Below, piece by piece: positions 24,673-32,016 of a DNA stretch of 33,696 nt. Numbering within the stretch: position 1 is the stretch's first letter; the number at the start of each line of letters is the position of its first letter. Made by a program: the position numbers and the translations under genes. The notes under the pieces are model-generated. The model did not search any database. It was not told the origin of the DNA and saw only the letters and a list, made by a program, of their open reading frames with translations. This DNA comes from Bacillota bacterium (GTDB lineage Bacteria > Bacillota > Limnochordia > Darwinibacteriales > DTU012). The stretch lies in the NCBI GenBank assembly GCA_012840925.1, contig DUVS01000017.1, forward strand, positions 1-33,696, given 5' to 3'.

Positions 24673-25779
24673 ATGAACATCAGATCCGAACAAGGCATAG
24701 CTGCCATTGGGGTAGTGGTGATGTTACTGGTAGTCCTCTCTTTGCTTGCCACTACCTTGTGGCAGTACAGCATGTTTCAAATCAAGGCTGCTCAACGAGA
24801 AAAAGCTTATCTGCAGGCTTTGTATCTAGCGCATGCTGGAGCGGAGGCAGCTAAAGCCGCCTGGCTGGACAAAGGGGCAGAAACAAAACTGGAGGGACAG
24901 CTTGCCCGAGTCTACTATAATGATGAGACGAATGGGTTTCAGTTAAACCGGCCGGAGAGTTATCTAGGCTTTATTGATATTGTGATAGAGACAGTTACTG
25001 ATGAGGGTGAAGATTACCGTTTGACGAAGATTATTTCTACCGCCACGGTCGGTGGTGTCAGCCGCAGTGTGACACTAACAACCTATCCTCAAAGATACGG
25101 CCATCAGGATCCACTGAACTTGTACAATGAAAACACCGGCCAGATTTCAGGCTCTAATTTGTTTATCAACGAATATCTGATCGTTGAGACATTTTCAGAA
25201 GGCTCATCGTTACATTTTGGGAGTTCACTCCAGAATCAAAACGCACATTTTTCCGCCAGAGCCATTGCCTTCGAAACCAGTATTGATCTGGCACGCGGAG
25301 GAACAGCCAGCTGGACGATGTTCTTTGACTGGGTGTTAGGCCTTATGCTGGCCAAGACATTAAGTATCGAGGCAGAGTATGTTTTTTTCAAGGATATTGC
25401 CCTGTTGTATGCCCAACGCAACAACGATTTGGAGGCTCCTCAGGCGCAGTATTCCATTGTTCTTCGAATTCCTCAGGGAAGAGGGATTGAACTAAATGGA
25501 CAGCTGTATGGAGAGGTGTATTTTGAGGGTGAGTCGGTGTACAAACAGCAATTCAAATGGGATAGAGGGCGGGGGTTGTTTGCTGACTACACTCTGTCCA
25601 AGAGTAACTCTGAAGCTGAAGAACTTCAGACATATGAAGGTGTACCTCTGGCTGGAAATGCTTTCTATTTCCGCGATGGGACTGATCTTCTCAATCCAAA
25701 GCCCGGGCAGTTGATTCCTATTCCCGAAGAACAGCAAAACAAGCACGATGCCTACAGGGATATGTTCATTTGGGAGTAG
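24673..25779 (+). CDS. PilX-like minor pilin or pilus-assembly protein
   Basis: A 368-residue protein with the N-terminus MNIRSEQGIAAIGVVVMLLVVLSLLATTLWQYS. A short charged leader ends in QG, followed by a hydrophobic helix rich in Ala and Val, and YLQALYLAHAGAEAA further on. This is the PilX N-terminal pattern (QRGxALIxxLxxLxVLT, then AlYAAEAG), where the FTLVE motif is replaced. The Glu in AGAEAA matches the usual AEAG position. The large C-terminal part is beta-rich with no cysteines and no domain I recognise. ATG 24673 follows GGGGGGAGGG. PilX-type subunits usually join the priming complex of minor pilins at the pilus tip. Confidence 0.75.
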   Translation: MNIRSEQGIAAIGVVVMLLVVLSLLATTLWQYSMFQIKAAQREKAYLQALYLAHAGAEAAKAAWLDKGAETKLEGQLARVYYNDETNGFQLNRPESYLGFIDIVIETVTDEGEDYRLTKIISTATVGGVSRSVTLTTYPQRYGHQDPLNLYNENTGQISGSNLFINEYLIVETFSEGSSLHFGSSLQNQNAHFSARAIAFETSIDLARGGTASWTMFFDWVLGLMLAKTLSIEAEYVFFKDIALLYAQRNNDLEAPQAQYSIVLRIPQGRGIELNGQLYGEVYFEGESVYKQQFKWDRGRGLFADYTLSKSNSEAEELQTYEGVPLAGNAFYFRDGTDLLNPKPGQLIPIPEEQQNKHDAYRDMFIWE

Positions 25780-25811
25780 GCTTAAGGTATTTTGTGGATG
25801 GAGGGTAAGCG

Positions 25812-26162
25812 GTGTTTGGCAGGTTTTGTTCTGATCAATCCGGTATGACACTGATCGAAGTTATTGTGGCTTTGGTGTTGATTTCTTTAATCGCAGTAGC
25901 CTTTGTGCCCATGATCAGCACCAGTGTCAAGTACATTAATCAAGCCCGGGAACGCTGTGAGCATTGGGCTTCTGGCCGCAGCCAAATGGAAATTCTGATG
26001 GCTAAAGCAGCCCAGGGATATGCTGGCAATACTGAAGTGCTGTTTCCTGTTAAATTGGAAGGCAGCCATGAACCACCGGTGATGATTCAAGGCGTGAAAA
26101 TTGAAGTGGGGACAGAGGAAAAACTAGTCACATTCCTTGCTGCCGGGGATCATAATCAGTAG
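25812..26162 (+). CDS. Minor pilin, PilV/GspI type
   Basis: A 116-residue prepilin. The leader FGRFCSDQSG precedes MTLIEVIVALVLISLIAVAFVP: cleavage is expected after G, with M at mature position 1 and Glu at position 5. The MTLIEV-hydrophobic-AL pattern is typical of PilV/GspI. GTG 25812 follows GGAGGG by 7 bases. It is short, with a small C-terminal domain. It lies between the PilX-like and PilW-like genes, matching the GspI-GspJ order of minor pseudopilin sets. Confidence 0.83.
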   Translation: MFGRFCSDQSGMTLIEVIVALVLISLIAVAFVPMISTSVKYINQARERCEHWASGRSQMEILMAKAAQGYAGNTEVLFPVKLEGSHEPPVMIQGVKIEVGTEEKLVTFLAAGDHNQ

Positions 26163-26173
26163 AAGGTGACACC

Positions 26174-27091
26174 GTGAATCAAGTGAAACACAATGACCGA
26201 GGGTTTACGCTGGTTGAATTATTAATCGCCTTGAGCCTGCTCGGATTAGTTATTTCTGGCGGCTTTTCCATCTACTATTTTGCGCATCAGTCATTTGTCA
26301 AGTCCACTGTGAGTTCCGACATTCAACGGGATATGCAGTTGGCCATGACCCAAATCACCAACAGTCTGCGGACTGCACACGAGGCAAGCTTTTTTGATAC
26401 AAAGATCGGTCCGCTGCCTGCTGCAGAGGATCTTGATGATGGGGAAATCATTCTTTTGATCTATGATGGAAAGCCTACTATGTATAAAAAGCCTGCTCCT
26501 GTCGCCATCGTCAGCCTACATCCGGACTATGCACAGTATGAGTTTGTGTTTAGACCTGTACGTGACAATGGTATATTGCTGAACAACGTGGTCGAGATTG
26601 AGCTGAAAGCAGCAGAATATACATTGACCACCAGTGTCCAACTACTAAACCTTCGGGAAAACATCATTGAGGGCAATCCGGGAACAGATGGGGCAAATGC
26701 TTTTCGTTACCGGGCTGTTTTTGTTCCTGAAGACTTGGATGACATAGGAGATATTGAGGGCCCGCCAAGTGGCTGCTTTATCGCTACTGCAGTGTACGGT
26801 TCAGAATCAGCGGCAACAAACCTCTTACGCCGATTCAGGGATCAGGTTCTGCTGTCATCGAGCAAGGGACAAACTCTTGTTAAAATATACTACACTTATT
26901 CACCTTATGCAGCTGTTGTACTTGCTAAGAGTTGGATGCTGCGTTTGCTGGTGGGCACTCTTCTCATACCGTTGATTCTAATTGCTTTCATCTGTGTTCA
27001 CCTGCGTTGGATTGCAGCCGCTGCCCTGGTTGCCATAGTGTTTGGGCTTGGTATCGGGTTAGTCAACCATATGCAAAGGGGGAGTGTCTAA
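26174..27091 (+). CDS. PilW/GspJ-like minor pilin with a C-terminal CFI-box and two membrane segments
   Basis: A 305-residue protein. The leader MNQVKHNDRG and GFTLVELLIALSLLGLVIS form a standard prepilin signal, with cleavage before F and Glu at mature position 5; overall pattern is PilW/GspJ-like. After a DIGDIEGPPSG linker comes CFIATAVYGS at 201-210, followed by LLRRFRDQVLL, a KIYYTYSPYAAVVLAKS segment and two hydrophobic stretches (about 255-278 and 279-297). This matches what NCBI calls the CFI-box C-terminal domain (invariant Cys-Phe-Ile, AYGS, FRD, YYxxSP), thought to be a sorting or anchoring signal. I know of no described case on a pilin. Reading is continuous, with no sign of a frameshift. 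GTG 26174 follows GAAGGTGAC. Confidence 0.78.
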   Translation: MNQVKHNDRGFTLVELLIALSLLGLVISGGFSIYYFAHQSFVKSTVSSDIQRDMQLAMTQITNSLRTAHEASFFDTKIGPLPAAEDLDDGEIILLIYDGKPTMYKKPAPVAIVSLHPDYAQYEFVFRPVRDNGILLNNVVEIELKAAEYTLTTSVQLLNLRENIIEGNPGTDGANAFRYRAVFVPEDLDDIGDIEGPPSGCFIATAVYGSESAATNLLRRFRDQVLLSSSKGQTLVKIYYTYSPYAAVVLAKSWMLRLLVGTLLIPLILIAFICVHLRWIAAAALVAIVFGLGIGLVNHMQRGSV

Positions 27092-27119
27092 GCTGGCGGT
27101 GACAGTCGATTGCAGTTGA

Positions 27120-27551
27120 CTAAGGTTTCCGTTTGTAACGGAAAGATGGCTTGTTTTTCTTTAGTACTAAATAAAGATACCACAAGCAACAACTAATCAC
27201 AATCAGTCCTGCAAAAACCAGATAATCTGCGAGAAGAAGAGAATTGCGCAGTTTAAGATTAATAAACTGATTGACGGAGTAGAAGGCAAGTTGGATGGCA
27301 GTAACAGGCAGAAAATAAGTCCCACTTTTCTCCGTATAAAGATGATGAATTAACAAGATTATCGCGATGACAATCAAGCCTAAGGTCAACATAGCCATTT
27401 TGTCCATAAAGTTGATCAGATGGTGGTTCCAGCCAAACCTTTGCATCAGCAGCAGATTCATGCCTCTAAACGACAAGTAACAGTATGCACTAATGCCAGC
27501 ACTGATTAGCCACAAGCCATAGCTGGCTAGTCCTTGGAAAAATCCCTTCAC
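27120..27551 (-). CDS. Small membrane protein with four predicted helices, unknown function
   Basis: On the strand opposite to the pilus genes. GTG 27551 is chosen because a perfect GGAGGT (complement of 27561-27566) lies 9 bases upstream; the open frame runs on but overlaps the next gene on the other strand. The 143-residue protein opens MKGFFQGLASYGLWLISAGI. Hydrophobic stretches lie near 10-28, 45-66 (AMLTLGLIVIAIILLIHHLY), 72-90 and 103-127, and the tail is very basic (KKNKPSFRYKRKP). There are no charged residues in the helices that suggest a channel or enzyme, and I do not recognise a family. It splits the minor pilins from the HD-GYP gene. Confidence 0.65.
   Translation of the reverse strand: MKGFFQGLASYGLWLISAGISAYCYLSFRGMNLLLMQRFGWNHHLINFMDKMAMLTLGLIVIAIILLIHHLYTEKSGTYFLPVTAIQLAFYSVNQFINLKLRNSLLLADYLVFAGLIVISCCLWYLYLVLKKNKPSFRYKRKP
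27126..27144 (+). terminator. Hairpin at the end of the minor pilin gene run
   Basis: TTTCCGTT (27126-27133) pairs with AACGGAAA (27137-27144) over 8 bp with a 3-base loop. A TTGTTTTTCTTT stretch begins about 8 bases later on the plus strand. It lies inside the 3' end of the convergent membrane-protein gene. It could end the pilus operon transcript, but the distance to the T run weakens this. Confidence 0.4.
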
Positions 27552-27660
27552 TGATTGCCGACCTCCATCAGATAATTGACTTTTAAGGACATTTTTCTCC
27601 AGCCAAGGCTTCTTTCCTTGCAATGATTTTGGAAAAAATCGCATATTTCCAGATAAATAC

Positions 27661-27690
27661 TTTACAATAATTAAACAAATATGATAAAAT
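27661..27690 (+). promoter_or_regulatory. Promoter of the HD-GYP gene
   Basis: TTTACA (27661-27666), an 18-bp spacer and TAAAAT (27685-27690), in an AT-rich gap between divergent genes. This gives the c-di-GMP/pilD group its own promoter, separate from the structural pilus genes. Confidence 0.55.
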
Positions 27691-27767
27691 ATACACGAAG
27701 TAGCAATTAATCGGTCTGCCAGGTGGCAAGTAATGGCAAAGCTGAGGTTAACATGGAGGTTAACGTG

Positions 27768-28763
27768 ATGAAAATTCTGATTGTGGATGCTAATCATAGT
27801 GAACGCCAGGAACTTGAACATATGGTTCAAAAGCTGGGTCACGAAACGCTTACAGCTTCGAACGGCGAGGAAGGCTTTGCAATCTGGCGTACTGAAGGAC
27901 CTAGAATCGTAATCGCCAACAGGGACATGCCCGTAATTAACGGGCTTGAGCTTTGCCATCAAATCAGGGGCGCAGAAGGCAGCCGCTATACATACATCAT
28001 GATTCTGACTGCAAACGATGATACCGAAGTTGTAGTTAATGCTTTGGACTCCGGTGCCGATAATTATCTTACAAGGCCCTGCTCGCTGGCAGAGTTGAAG
28101 GCCAAGCTTGGGGTAGGGGAGCGCATTGTGGAGATCGAAAGCCGTGACACAGTCATTTTTGCCATATCGAAACTGGTTGAATCCCGCGATTATGAAACCG
28201 GCCACCATTTGGAGCGGATGCGGCATTACACCAGGTTGGTAGCGGAATACTTATATGACAACAATATCTATCGCGAACATGTCAATTCCAGTTTTATCGA
28301 GAATATTTACTTAACAAGCCCTCTTCATGATATAGGCAAAGTTGGCATCCCAGACCATATCCTGCTCAAAACAGATCGTCTGGACGACCAAGAGTGGGAG
28401 ATCATGAAGACCCATACCATAATTGGTTACGATACATTGATGGCTACTTGTAATTATCAGCTGAAAACAGATTACCTGCAGATGGGAGCCGAGATTGCCC
28501 TCAGCCACCATGAAAAATGGGATGGCACCGGGTATCCTCACGGCTTGGTGGGAAATGAGATACCGGTAAGTGCCCGGATTGTGGCTATCGCCGATGTCTA
28601 CGATGCGTTAGTCAGCAAACGGGTATATAAAAACGCATACCCTCACGGGGTATCGCGGGCGATTATCATTAATAGCACAGGAAAGCACTTTGATCCGGTT
28701 ATTGTTGAAGCTTTTCAAGCCCTTGAAAAACAGTTTGTAGAGATTCATCAAAGGTACAGATAG
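27768..28763 (+). CDS. Degenerate receiver fused to HD-GYP (c-di-GMP phosphodiesterase)
   Basis: A 331-residue cytoplasmic protein. ATG 27768 follows GGAGGT (27755-27760) by 7 bases. Residues 1-115 are a response-regulator receiver, but the phosphorylation site is altered: in ANRDMPVINGLE the aspartate position is N51, the acidic pair reads VDA instead of DD/ED, and the lysine before the conserved proline is R103. T81 is kept. Residues 128-331 are an HD-GYP domain with HHLERM (146-151), HDIGKVGIPD (187-196) and HHEKWDGTGYP (247-257), so the metal-binding residues and GYP motif are intact and c-di-GMP hydrolysis to pGpG or GMP is expected. Phosphorylation control is unlikely; the receiver probably serves for dimerisation or partner binding. 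It is followed by the ComFB-like gene and pilD. Confidence 0.9.
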   Translation: MKILIVDANHSERQELEHMVQKLGHETLTASNGEEGFAIWRTEGPRIVIANRDMPVINGLELCHQIRGAEGSRYTYIMILTANDDTEVVVNALDSGADNYLTRPCSLAELKAKLGVGERIVEIESRDTVIFAISKLVESRDYETGHHLERMRHYTRLVAEYLYDNNIYREHVNSSFIENIYLTSPLHDIGKVGIPDHILLKTDRLDDQEWEIMKTHTIIGYDTLMATCNYQLKTDYLQMGAEIALSHHEKWDGTGYPHGLVGNEIPVSARIVAIADVYDALVSKRVYKNAYPHGVSRAIIINSTGKHFDPVIVEAFQALEKQFVEIHQRYR

Positions 28764-28792
28764 TGAATTCACTATAAAGGAGAGATGGTAGT

Positions 28793-29338
28793 ATGGCTGT
28801 GAACAATTTTGACTTTACAGTTCATAACTACATGGAGGACATTGTTCTGGAGCTCGTTGCCCAAAAACAAAGGGAGGATCCTGATTTTGATATCTGCGAA
28901 CGGTGTTTGATGGATATTAGTGCTATTGTGCTTAATGCGGTTGAACCACAATACGTTAAGGTAAAGACAAAATTGGAAGAGCTGGACGATGCTGCAGTCG
29001 CCAACCTGAACCGGTTGATTGAAGAAGCAGCAAAACAGGTGCGAGCAAATCCTCACCATGATCGTGTGGAAAATGGCACATATCATCTCGAGAATTCCAG
29101 TGAAATAATGGTCAGGCAAGTTTTGGAGGAGTTTGTCGAGAATCAATCTGAGGTTGAACTGGAACCAGACATGATTCCATTGGTGGCATCGATGGTGCTG
29201 AATCAAACCAAGCCCCGCTATGCAGTTACCACACGCGGCGGCGCATACAAGCGTTTAGCCCAATTGGATCACCAGTTTATACCGACAACGATTTCCTGCA
29301 TTTACAATGTAATCAGACAGATAAAGGACCTCAAATAA
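28793..29338 (+). CDS. Tandem ComFB-like protein, possible c-di-GMP receptor
   Basis: A 181-residue protein. Residues 11-60 match the ComFB pattern: HNYMEDIVLELV, then C35-x-x-C38, MDISAIVLNAVEPQYV. Residues 103-165 repeat it in degenerate form: NSSEIMVRQVLEEFV, then PLVASMVLNQTKPRYAV, without the cysteine pair. ComFB was named for a late competence gene. Recent work on cyanobacteria and other bacteria reports ComFB proteins as cyclic dinucleotide receptors acting on type IV pilus motility (from memory). The setting between an HD-GYP phosphodiesterase and pilD fits that role; binding here is inferred. ATG 28793 follows AAGGAGA by 9 bases. pilD starts 2 bases after the stop. Confidence 0.75.
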   Translation: MAVNNFDFTVHNYMEDIVLELVAQKQREDPDFDICERCLMDISAIVLNAVEPQYVKVKTKLEELDDAAVANLNRLIEEAAKQVRANPHHDRVENGTYHLENSSEIMVRQVLEEFVENQSEVELEPDMIPLVASMVLNQTKPRYAVTTRGGAYKRLAQLDHQFIPTTISCIYNVIRQIKDLK

Positions 29339-29340
29339 GT

Positions 29341-30048
29341 ATGACTTGGTTGTTTTTTGCCATCGGATTGGTCTTAGGCAGTTTTTTCAACGTTGTAATC
29401 TGGAGGATTCCCAGAGGTGAATCCATCGTTTTTCCAGCTTCCCATTGCCCGGATTGCGGGCATACTTTAAGTGCCTGGGAGCTGATTCCGGTCGTCAGTT
29501 ACTTGATCCAAAAAGGCAAATGTATCCACTGCAGCAGGAGAATCAGCTGGCAATACCCGGTAGTTGAACTAATCGCAGCGATTGGTTTTGCTTATTATGC
29601 TTCCAGGGGATTGACATGGCCAACACTGGTGACCAAACTTGTGTTTTTTTCGCTGTTGTTGGTAGCCGGTGCTATTGATCTAAAGCACAGAAAGCTGCCC
29701 AATGTGATTACTATACCAGGGATGGTAATAGGGATCGTATTGGCGTTGATTGGCTGGTCTGTGCCAATTTCGGCAAGTTTATTAGGTGTGACCATTAGTG
29801 GTGGCTTGCTGATGGTGATTGTACTGATCACAAAAGGAATGGGAATGGGAGATGTCAAGTTTGTAGGGTTAATCGGAGCTTTCATCGGCCCCTGGCCGGC
29901 TTTAGGCTCGATTTTTATCGCAAGTCTGATGGGCGCGGTTTCAGGCTCGATCTACCTTTTCATTACCAAGCAAGGGCGGAAAACCCCGATCCCTTTTGGC
30001 CCGTTTTTAGCCCTGGGTGCGTTAATAGGATCGGAATTTTTTCTGTAA
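29341..30048 (+). CDS. pilD: Prepilin peptidase / N-methyltransferase
   Basis: A polytopic membrane aspartic protease (A24A) that cuts the prepilin leaders after Gly and methylates the new N-terminus. 235 residues. GSFFNVVIWRIP near 13-24 opens the family, and the cytoplasmic loop has two CxxC pairs (C36, C39, C61, C64), as in bifunctional enzymes. The catalytic aspartates are D113 in AIDLKHRKLP and D171 in GMGMGDVKFV. About seven to eight hydrophobic segments are visible. Its substrates are probably the pilin-like proteins at 24.2-27.1 kb. The ribosome site is weak, so translation is probably coupled to the upstream gene. A strong terminator follows. Confidence 0.95.
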   Translation: MTWLFFAIGLVLGSFFNVVIWRIPRGESIVFPASHCPDCGHTLSAWELIPVVSYLIQKGKCIHCSRRISWQYPVVELIAAIGFAYYASRGLTWPTLVTKLVFFSLLLVAGAIDLKHRKLPNVITIPGMVIGIVLALIGWSVPISASLLGVTISGGLLMVIVLITKGMGMGDVKFVGLIGAFIGPWPALGSIFIASLMGAVSGSIYLFITKQGRKTPIPFGPFLALGALIGSEFFL

Positions 30049-30089
30049 ATATGACATTATAAGAAATCAGCAATGAGCATATCAGCATC

Positions 30090-30126
30090 AACCAGCGGAA
30101 GCTTAACAGCAGAAGCTGGTTTTTTT
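30090..30126 (+). terminator. Intrinsic terminator after pilD
   Basis: AACCAGC (30090-30096) pairs with GCTGGTT (30115-30121), with GAAGC/AGAAG-rich loop sequence, followed by a run of six T (30121-30126). It closes the pilus locus. Confidence 0.8.
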
Positions 30127-30128
30127 GT

Positions 30129-30158
30129 TTCACACTTCAATTTTGAAGTGAATAGTAT
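30129..30158 (+). promoter_or_regulatory. ABC-importer promoter with a perfect 18-bp palindrome
   Basis: TTCACA (30129-30134), an 18-bp spacer and TAGTAT (30153-30158) form a modest promoter. The spacer holds CACTTCAA-TT-TTGAAGTG (30133-30150), a perfect palindrome placed where a repressor would block polymerase. The regulator is not in the window. Confidence 0.5.
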
Positions 30159-30198
30159 ACAGGAGAAATTGACTAATCCGTACTGAAGGAGGAGTGCA

Positions 30199-31197
30199 AT
30201 GTCAAAACAGGGGTGGATCACAATCATCTGTTTGGCAATCGCCGTAGCGTTGCTTCTGGGAAGTATTGCGGAAGCAAAACAGCTGGAAAGAGTAACCTTA
30301 AGTGAAGTAGTCCGTTCTGTATTCTATGCACCACAGTACATCGCCTTAGCACTTGGGTTTTTTGAAGAAGCAGGTTTGGATGTCCAGCTGGAAACAGCCT
30401 GGGGGGCTGATAAAGGTGCCGCGGCACTGATTTCCGGATCTGTGGATATTGGTTTTTTTGGTCCAGAAGCGGCGTTATACATCTACCAGCAGGGGTCTCC
30501 CGAGTTGATCGTCGGCTTTGCGCAATTGACGGCCAGAGATGGTTCCTTCTTTATGACCAGAGATCTGGATGAAGACTTCCAGTGGGATAACGTAAGGGGC
30601 AAGACGATTATCGGTGCCCGACTCGGCGGGGTACCTCAGATGGTACTGGAATGGGTACTAAAAAAGCACGGCATTCAACCATTTATAGATGTGGAAATTC
30701 TCACCCACTTTGCCTTTGAAGCAGCCTTAGGGGCGTTTCAAGCTGGCGTTGGTGATTACATTGCCCAGTTTGAACCGGCCATGAGCCAGATTGAACTGAT
30801 GGGAGGAGGAAAAGTTGTAGCTTCTCTAGGCGCTGAATCAGGGCCAATCTCGTACACAGTCTACCATGCTCGCCAGTCCACACTGAAAGAGCGGCCTGAG
30901 ATGCTGATCAAATTTACGCAAGCACTGCACCGCGGCCAAATTTGGGCTGCAAACCACACAAGTGAAGAGATTGCCGCCGTGGTAGCTCCCTTTTTCCCCG
31001 AAATTGCCGACGAGGTCTTGATTAACACCATTCGCAATTACAAAGCCATTGATGCATGGCAGCAAACACCGCTCATCTCCGAGGAAGGATTTCGTTTCTT
31101 GCAGGAGGTGATGTTTGCCGCAGGTGAGTTGTTTGAATTTGTTCCCTTTGAGCAGTTGATGGATAACTCAATTGCAGAAGCGGCACTTGCAGACTAA
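30199..31197 (+). CDS. ABC transporter substrate-binding protein, SsuA/TauA/ThiY-like
   Basis: A periplasmic binding protein of 332 residues. The signal peptide is 1-26 (ITIICLAIAVALLLGSIAEA-K) with a type I cleavage site and no lipobox cysteine, so it would be free in a periplasm rather than lipid-anchored as in Gram-positives. The NMT1/SsuA fold is shown by VFYAPQYIALALGFFEEAGLDV (spaced by known family residues), ALISGSVDIGFFGPEAAL, and KTIIGARLGGVPQMVLEWVLKKHGI. Relatives bind sulfonates, taurine, nitrate or thiamine precursors; the ligand cannot be told from sequence, and no desulfonation or thiamine gene is adjacent. ATG 30199 follows AAGGAGGA. Confidence 0.88.
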   Translation: MSKQGWITIICLAIAVALLLGSIAEAKQLERVTLSEVVRSVFYAPQYIALALGFFEEAGLDVQLETAWGADKGAAALISGSVDIGFFGPEAALYIYQQGSPELIVGFAQLTARDGSFFMTRDLDEDFQWDNVRGKTIIGARLGGVPQMVLEWVLKKHGIQPFIDVEILTHFAFEAALGAFQAGVGDYIAQFEPAMSQIELMGGGKVVASLGAESGPISYTVYHARQSTLKERPEMLIKFTQALHRGQIWAANHTSEEIAAVVAPFFPEIADEVLINTIRNYKAIDAWQQTPLISEEGFRFLQEVMFAAGELFEFVPFEQLMDNSIAEAALAD

Positions 31198-31200
31198 GCT

Positions 31201-31220
31201 AATGCCCCTCACGGGGCATT
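31201..31220 (+). repeat. Intercistronic hairpin between binding protein and ATPase genes
   Basis: AATGCCCC-TCAC-GGGGCATT is a perfect 8-bp stem 3 bases after the stop. Only GTTT follows. Such hairpins in binding-protein operons usually protect the upstream message or partly terminate, giving more binding protein than membrane parts. Confidence 0.65.
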
Positions 31221-31242
31221 GTTTATGAAAGGGGGAAAATCA

Positions 31243-32016
31243 ATGGCAAAATTGGTGATCAATAATGTATCCCTGAAATATCATACTGTTGAAGATGAGA
31301 TCGAAGCCTTGCATAATTTCAACCTGCAGGTCGTAGCCAAGGAATTCATTAGTATTGTCGGTCCTAGTGGCTGTGGAAAATCAACGTTACTGTCGCTCAT
31401 TGCCGGTTTGATCAAACCAACCTCTGGATCGATCTTTCTGGACAGCAGCCCAATCTCGGGGACAACACAGAAAATTGGCTATATGCTGCAGCAGGACTAT
31501 CTGTTTGAATGGCGCACCATTTTGGACAATGCGTTGTTGGGATTAGAGGTGATGCACCGCAAGACTGGCGAAAGTATAACCCGTGTAAAAAAAATGCTTA
31601 AGGATTATGGCCTCAGCGGTTTTGAAAACAGTTATCCCCATCAGCTTAGCGGGGGTATGCGGCAGCGTGTTGCGTTGATCCGTACTCTGGCAACAGAACC
31701 AGATTTGTTGCTGCTTGATGAACCCTTTTCCGCGTTGGATTACCAAACACGGCTGGCCGTAGGCGAGGATGTTTGTAGGATTTTAAGCCAGCATCAAAAA
31801 ACGGTGATCATGGTAACCCATGACATATCGGAGGCCATCAGCATGGCCGACCGGGTAATCGTTATGACACCGAGGCCCGGCCGAGTCAAAAGTGAGCATG
31901 TGATTGACTTTGGGCCAGAATATGATCACGGTTCCTGCCTGAAACGGAGAGAATCGCCTCGATTTCGGGAGTATTTTACAGCAATCTGGAAGGAGCTGAA
32001 CACTAATGAACGGTAA
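31243..32016 (+). CDS. ABC transporter ATP-binding protein, SsuB/TauB-like
   Basis: The 257-residue cytoplasmic ATPase of the importer. ATG 31243 follows AAAGGGGG by 7 bases; in-frame starts upstream fall inside the hairpin. Walker A is GPSGCGKST, Q-loop MLQQDYLFEWRTI, signature LSGGMRQRV, Walker B LLLLDEPFSALD, and the H-loop VTHDISEAI. The Q-loop and length fit the nitrate/sulfonate/taurine/thiamine importer group. The gene ends inside the start of the permease gene (11-base overlap). Confidence 0.93.
   Translation: MAKLVINNVSLKYHTVEDEIEALHNFNLQVVAKEFISIVGPSGCGKSTLLSLIAGLIKPTSGSIFLDSSPISGTTQKIGYMLQQDYLFEWRTILDNALLGLEVMHRKTGESITRVKKMLKDYGLSGFENSYPHQLSGGMRQRVALIRTLATEPDLLLLDEPFSALDYQTRLAVGEDVCRILSQHQKTVIMVTHDISEAISMADRVIVMTPRPGRVKSEHVIDFGPEYDHGSCLKRRESPRFREYFTAIWKELNTNER

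Noticed and set aside
27552-28226. Upstream continuation of the minus-strand frame that would make the membrane protein 368 residues
   Set aside because: It is antisense to the well-supported HD-GYP gene, its sequence is not protein-like there, and a perfect GGAGGT supports the GTG start at 27551.
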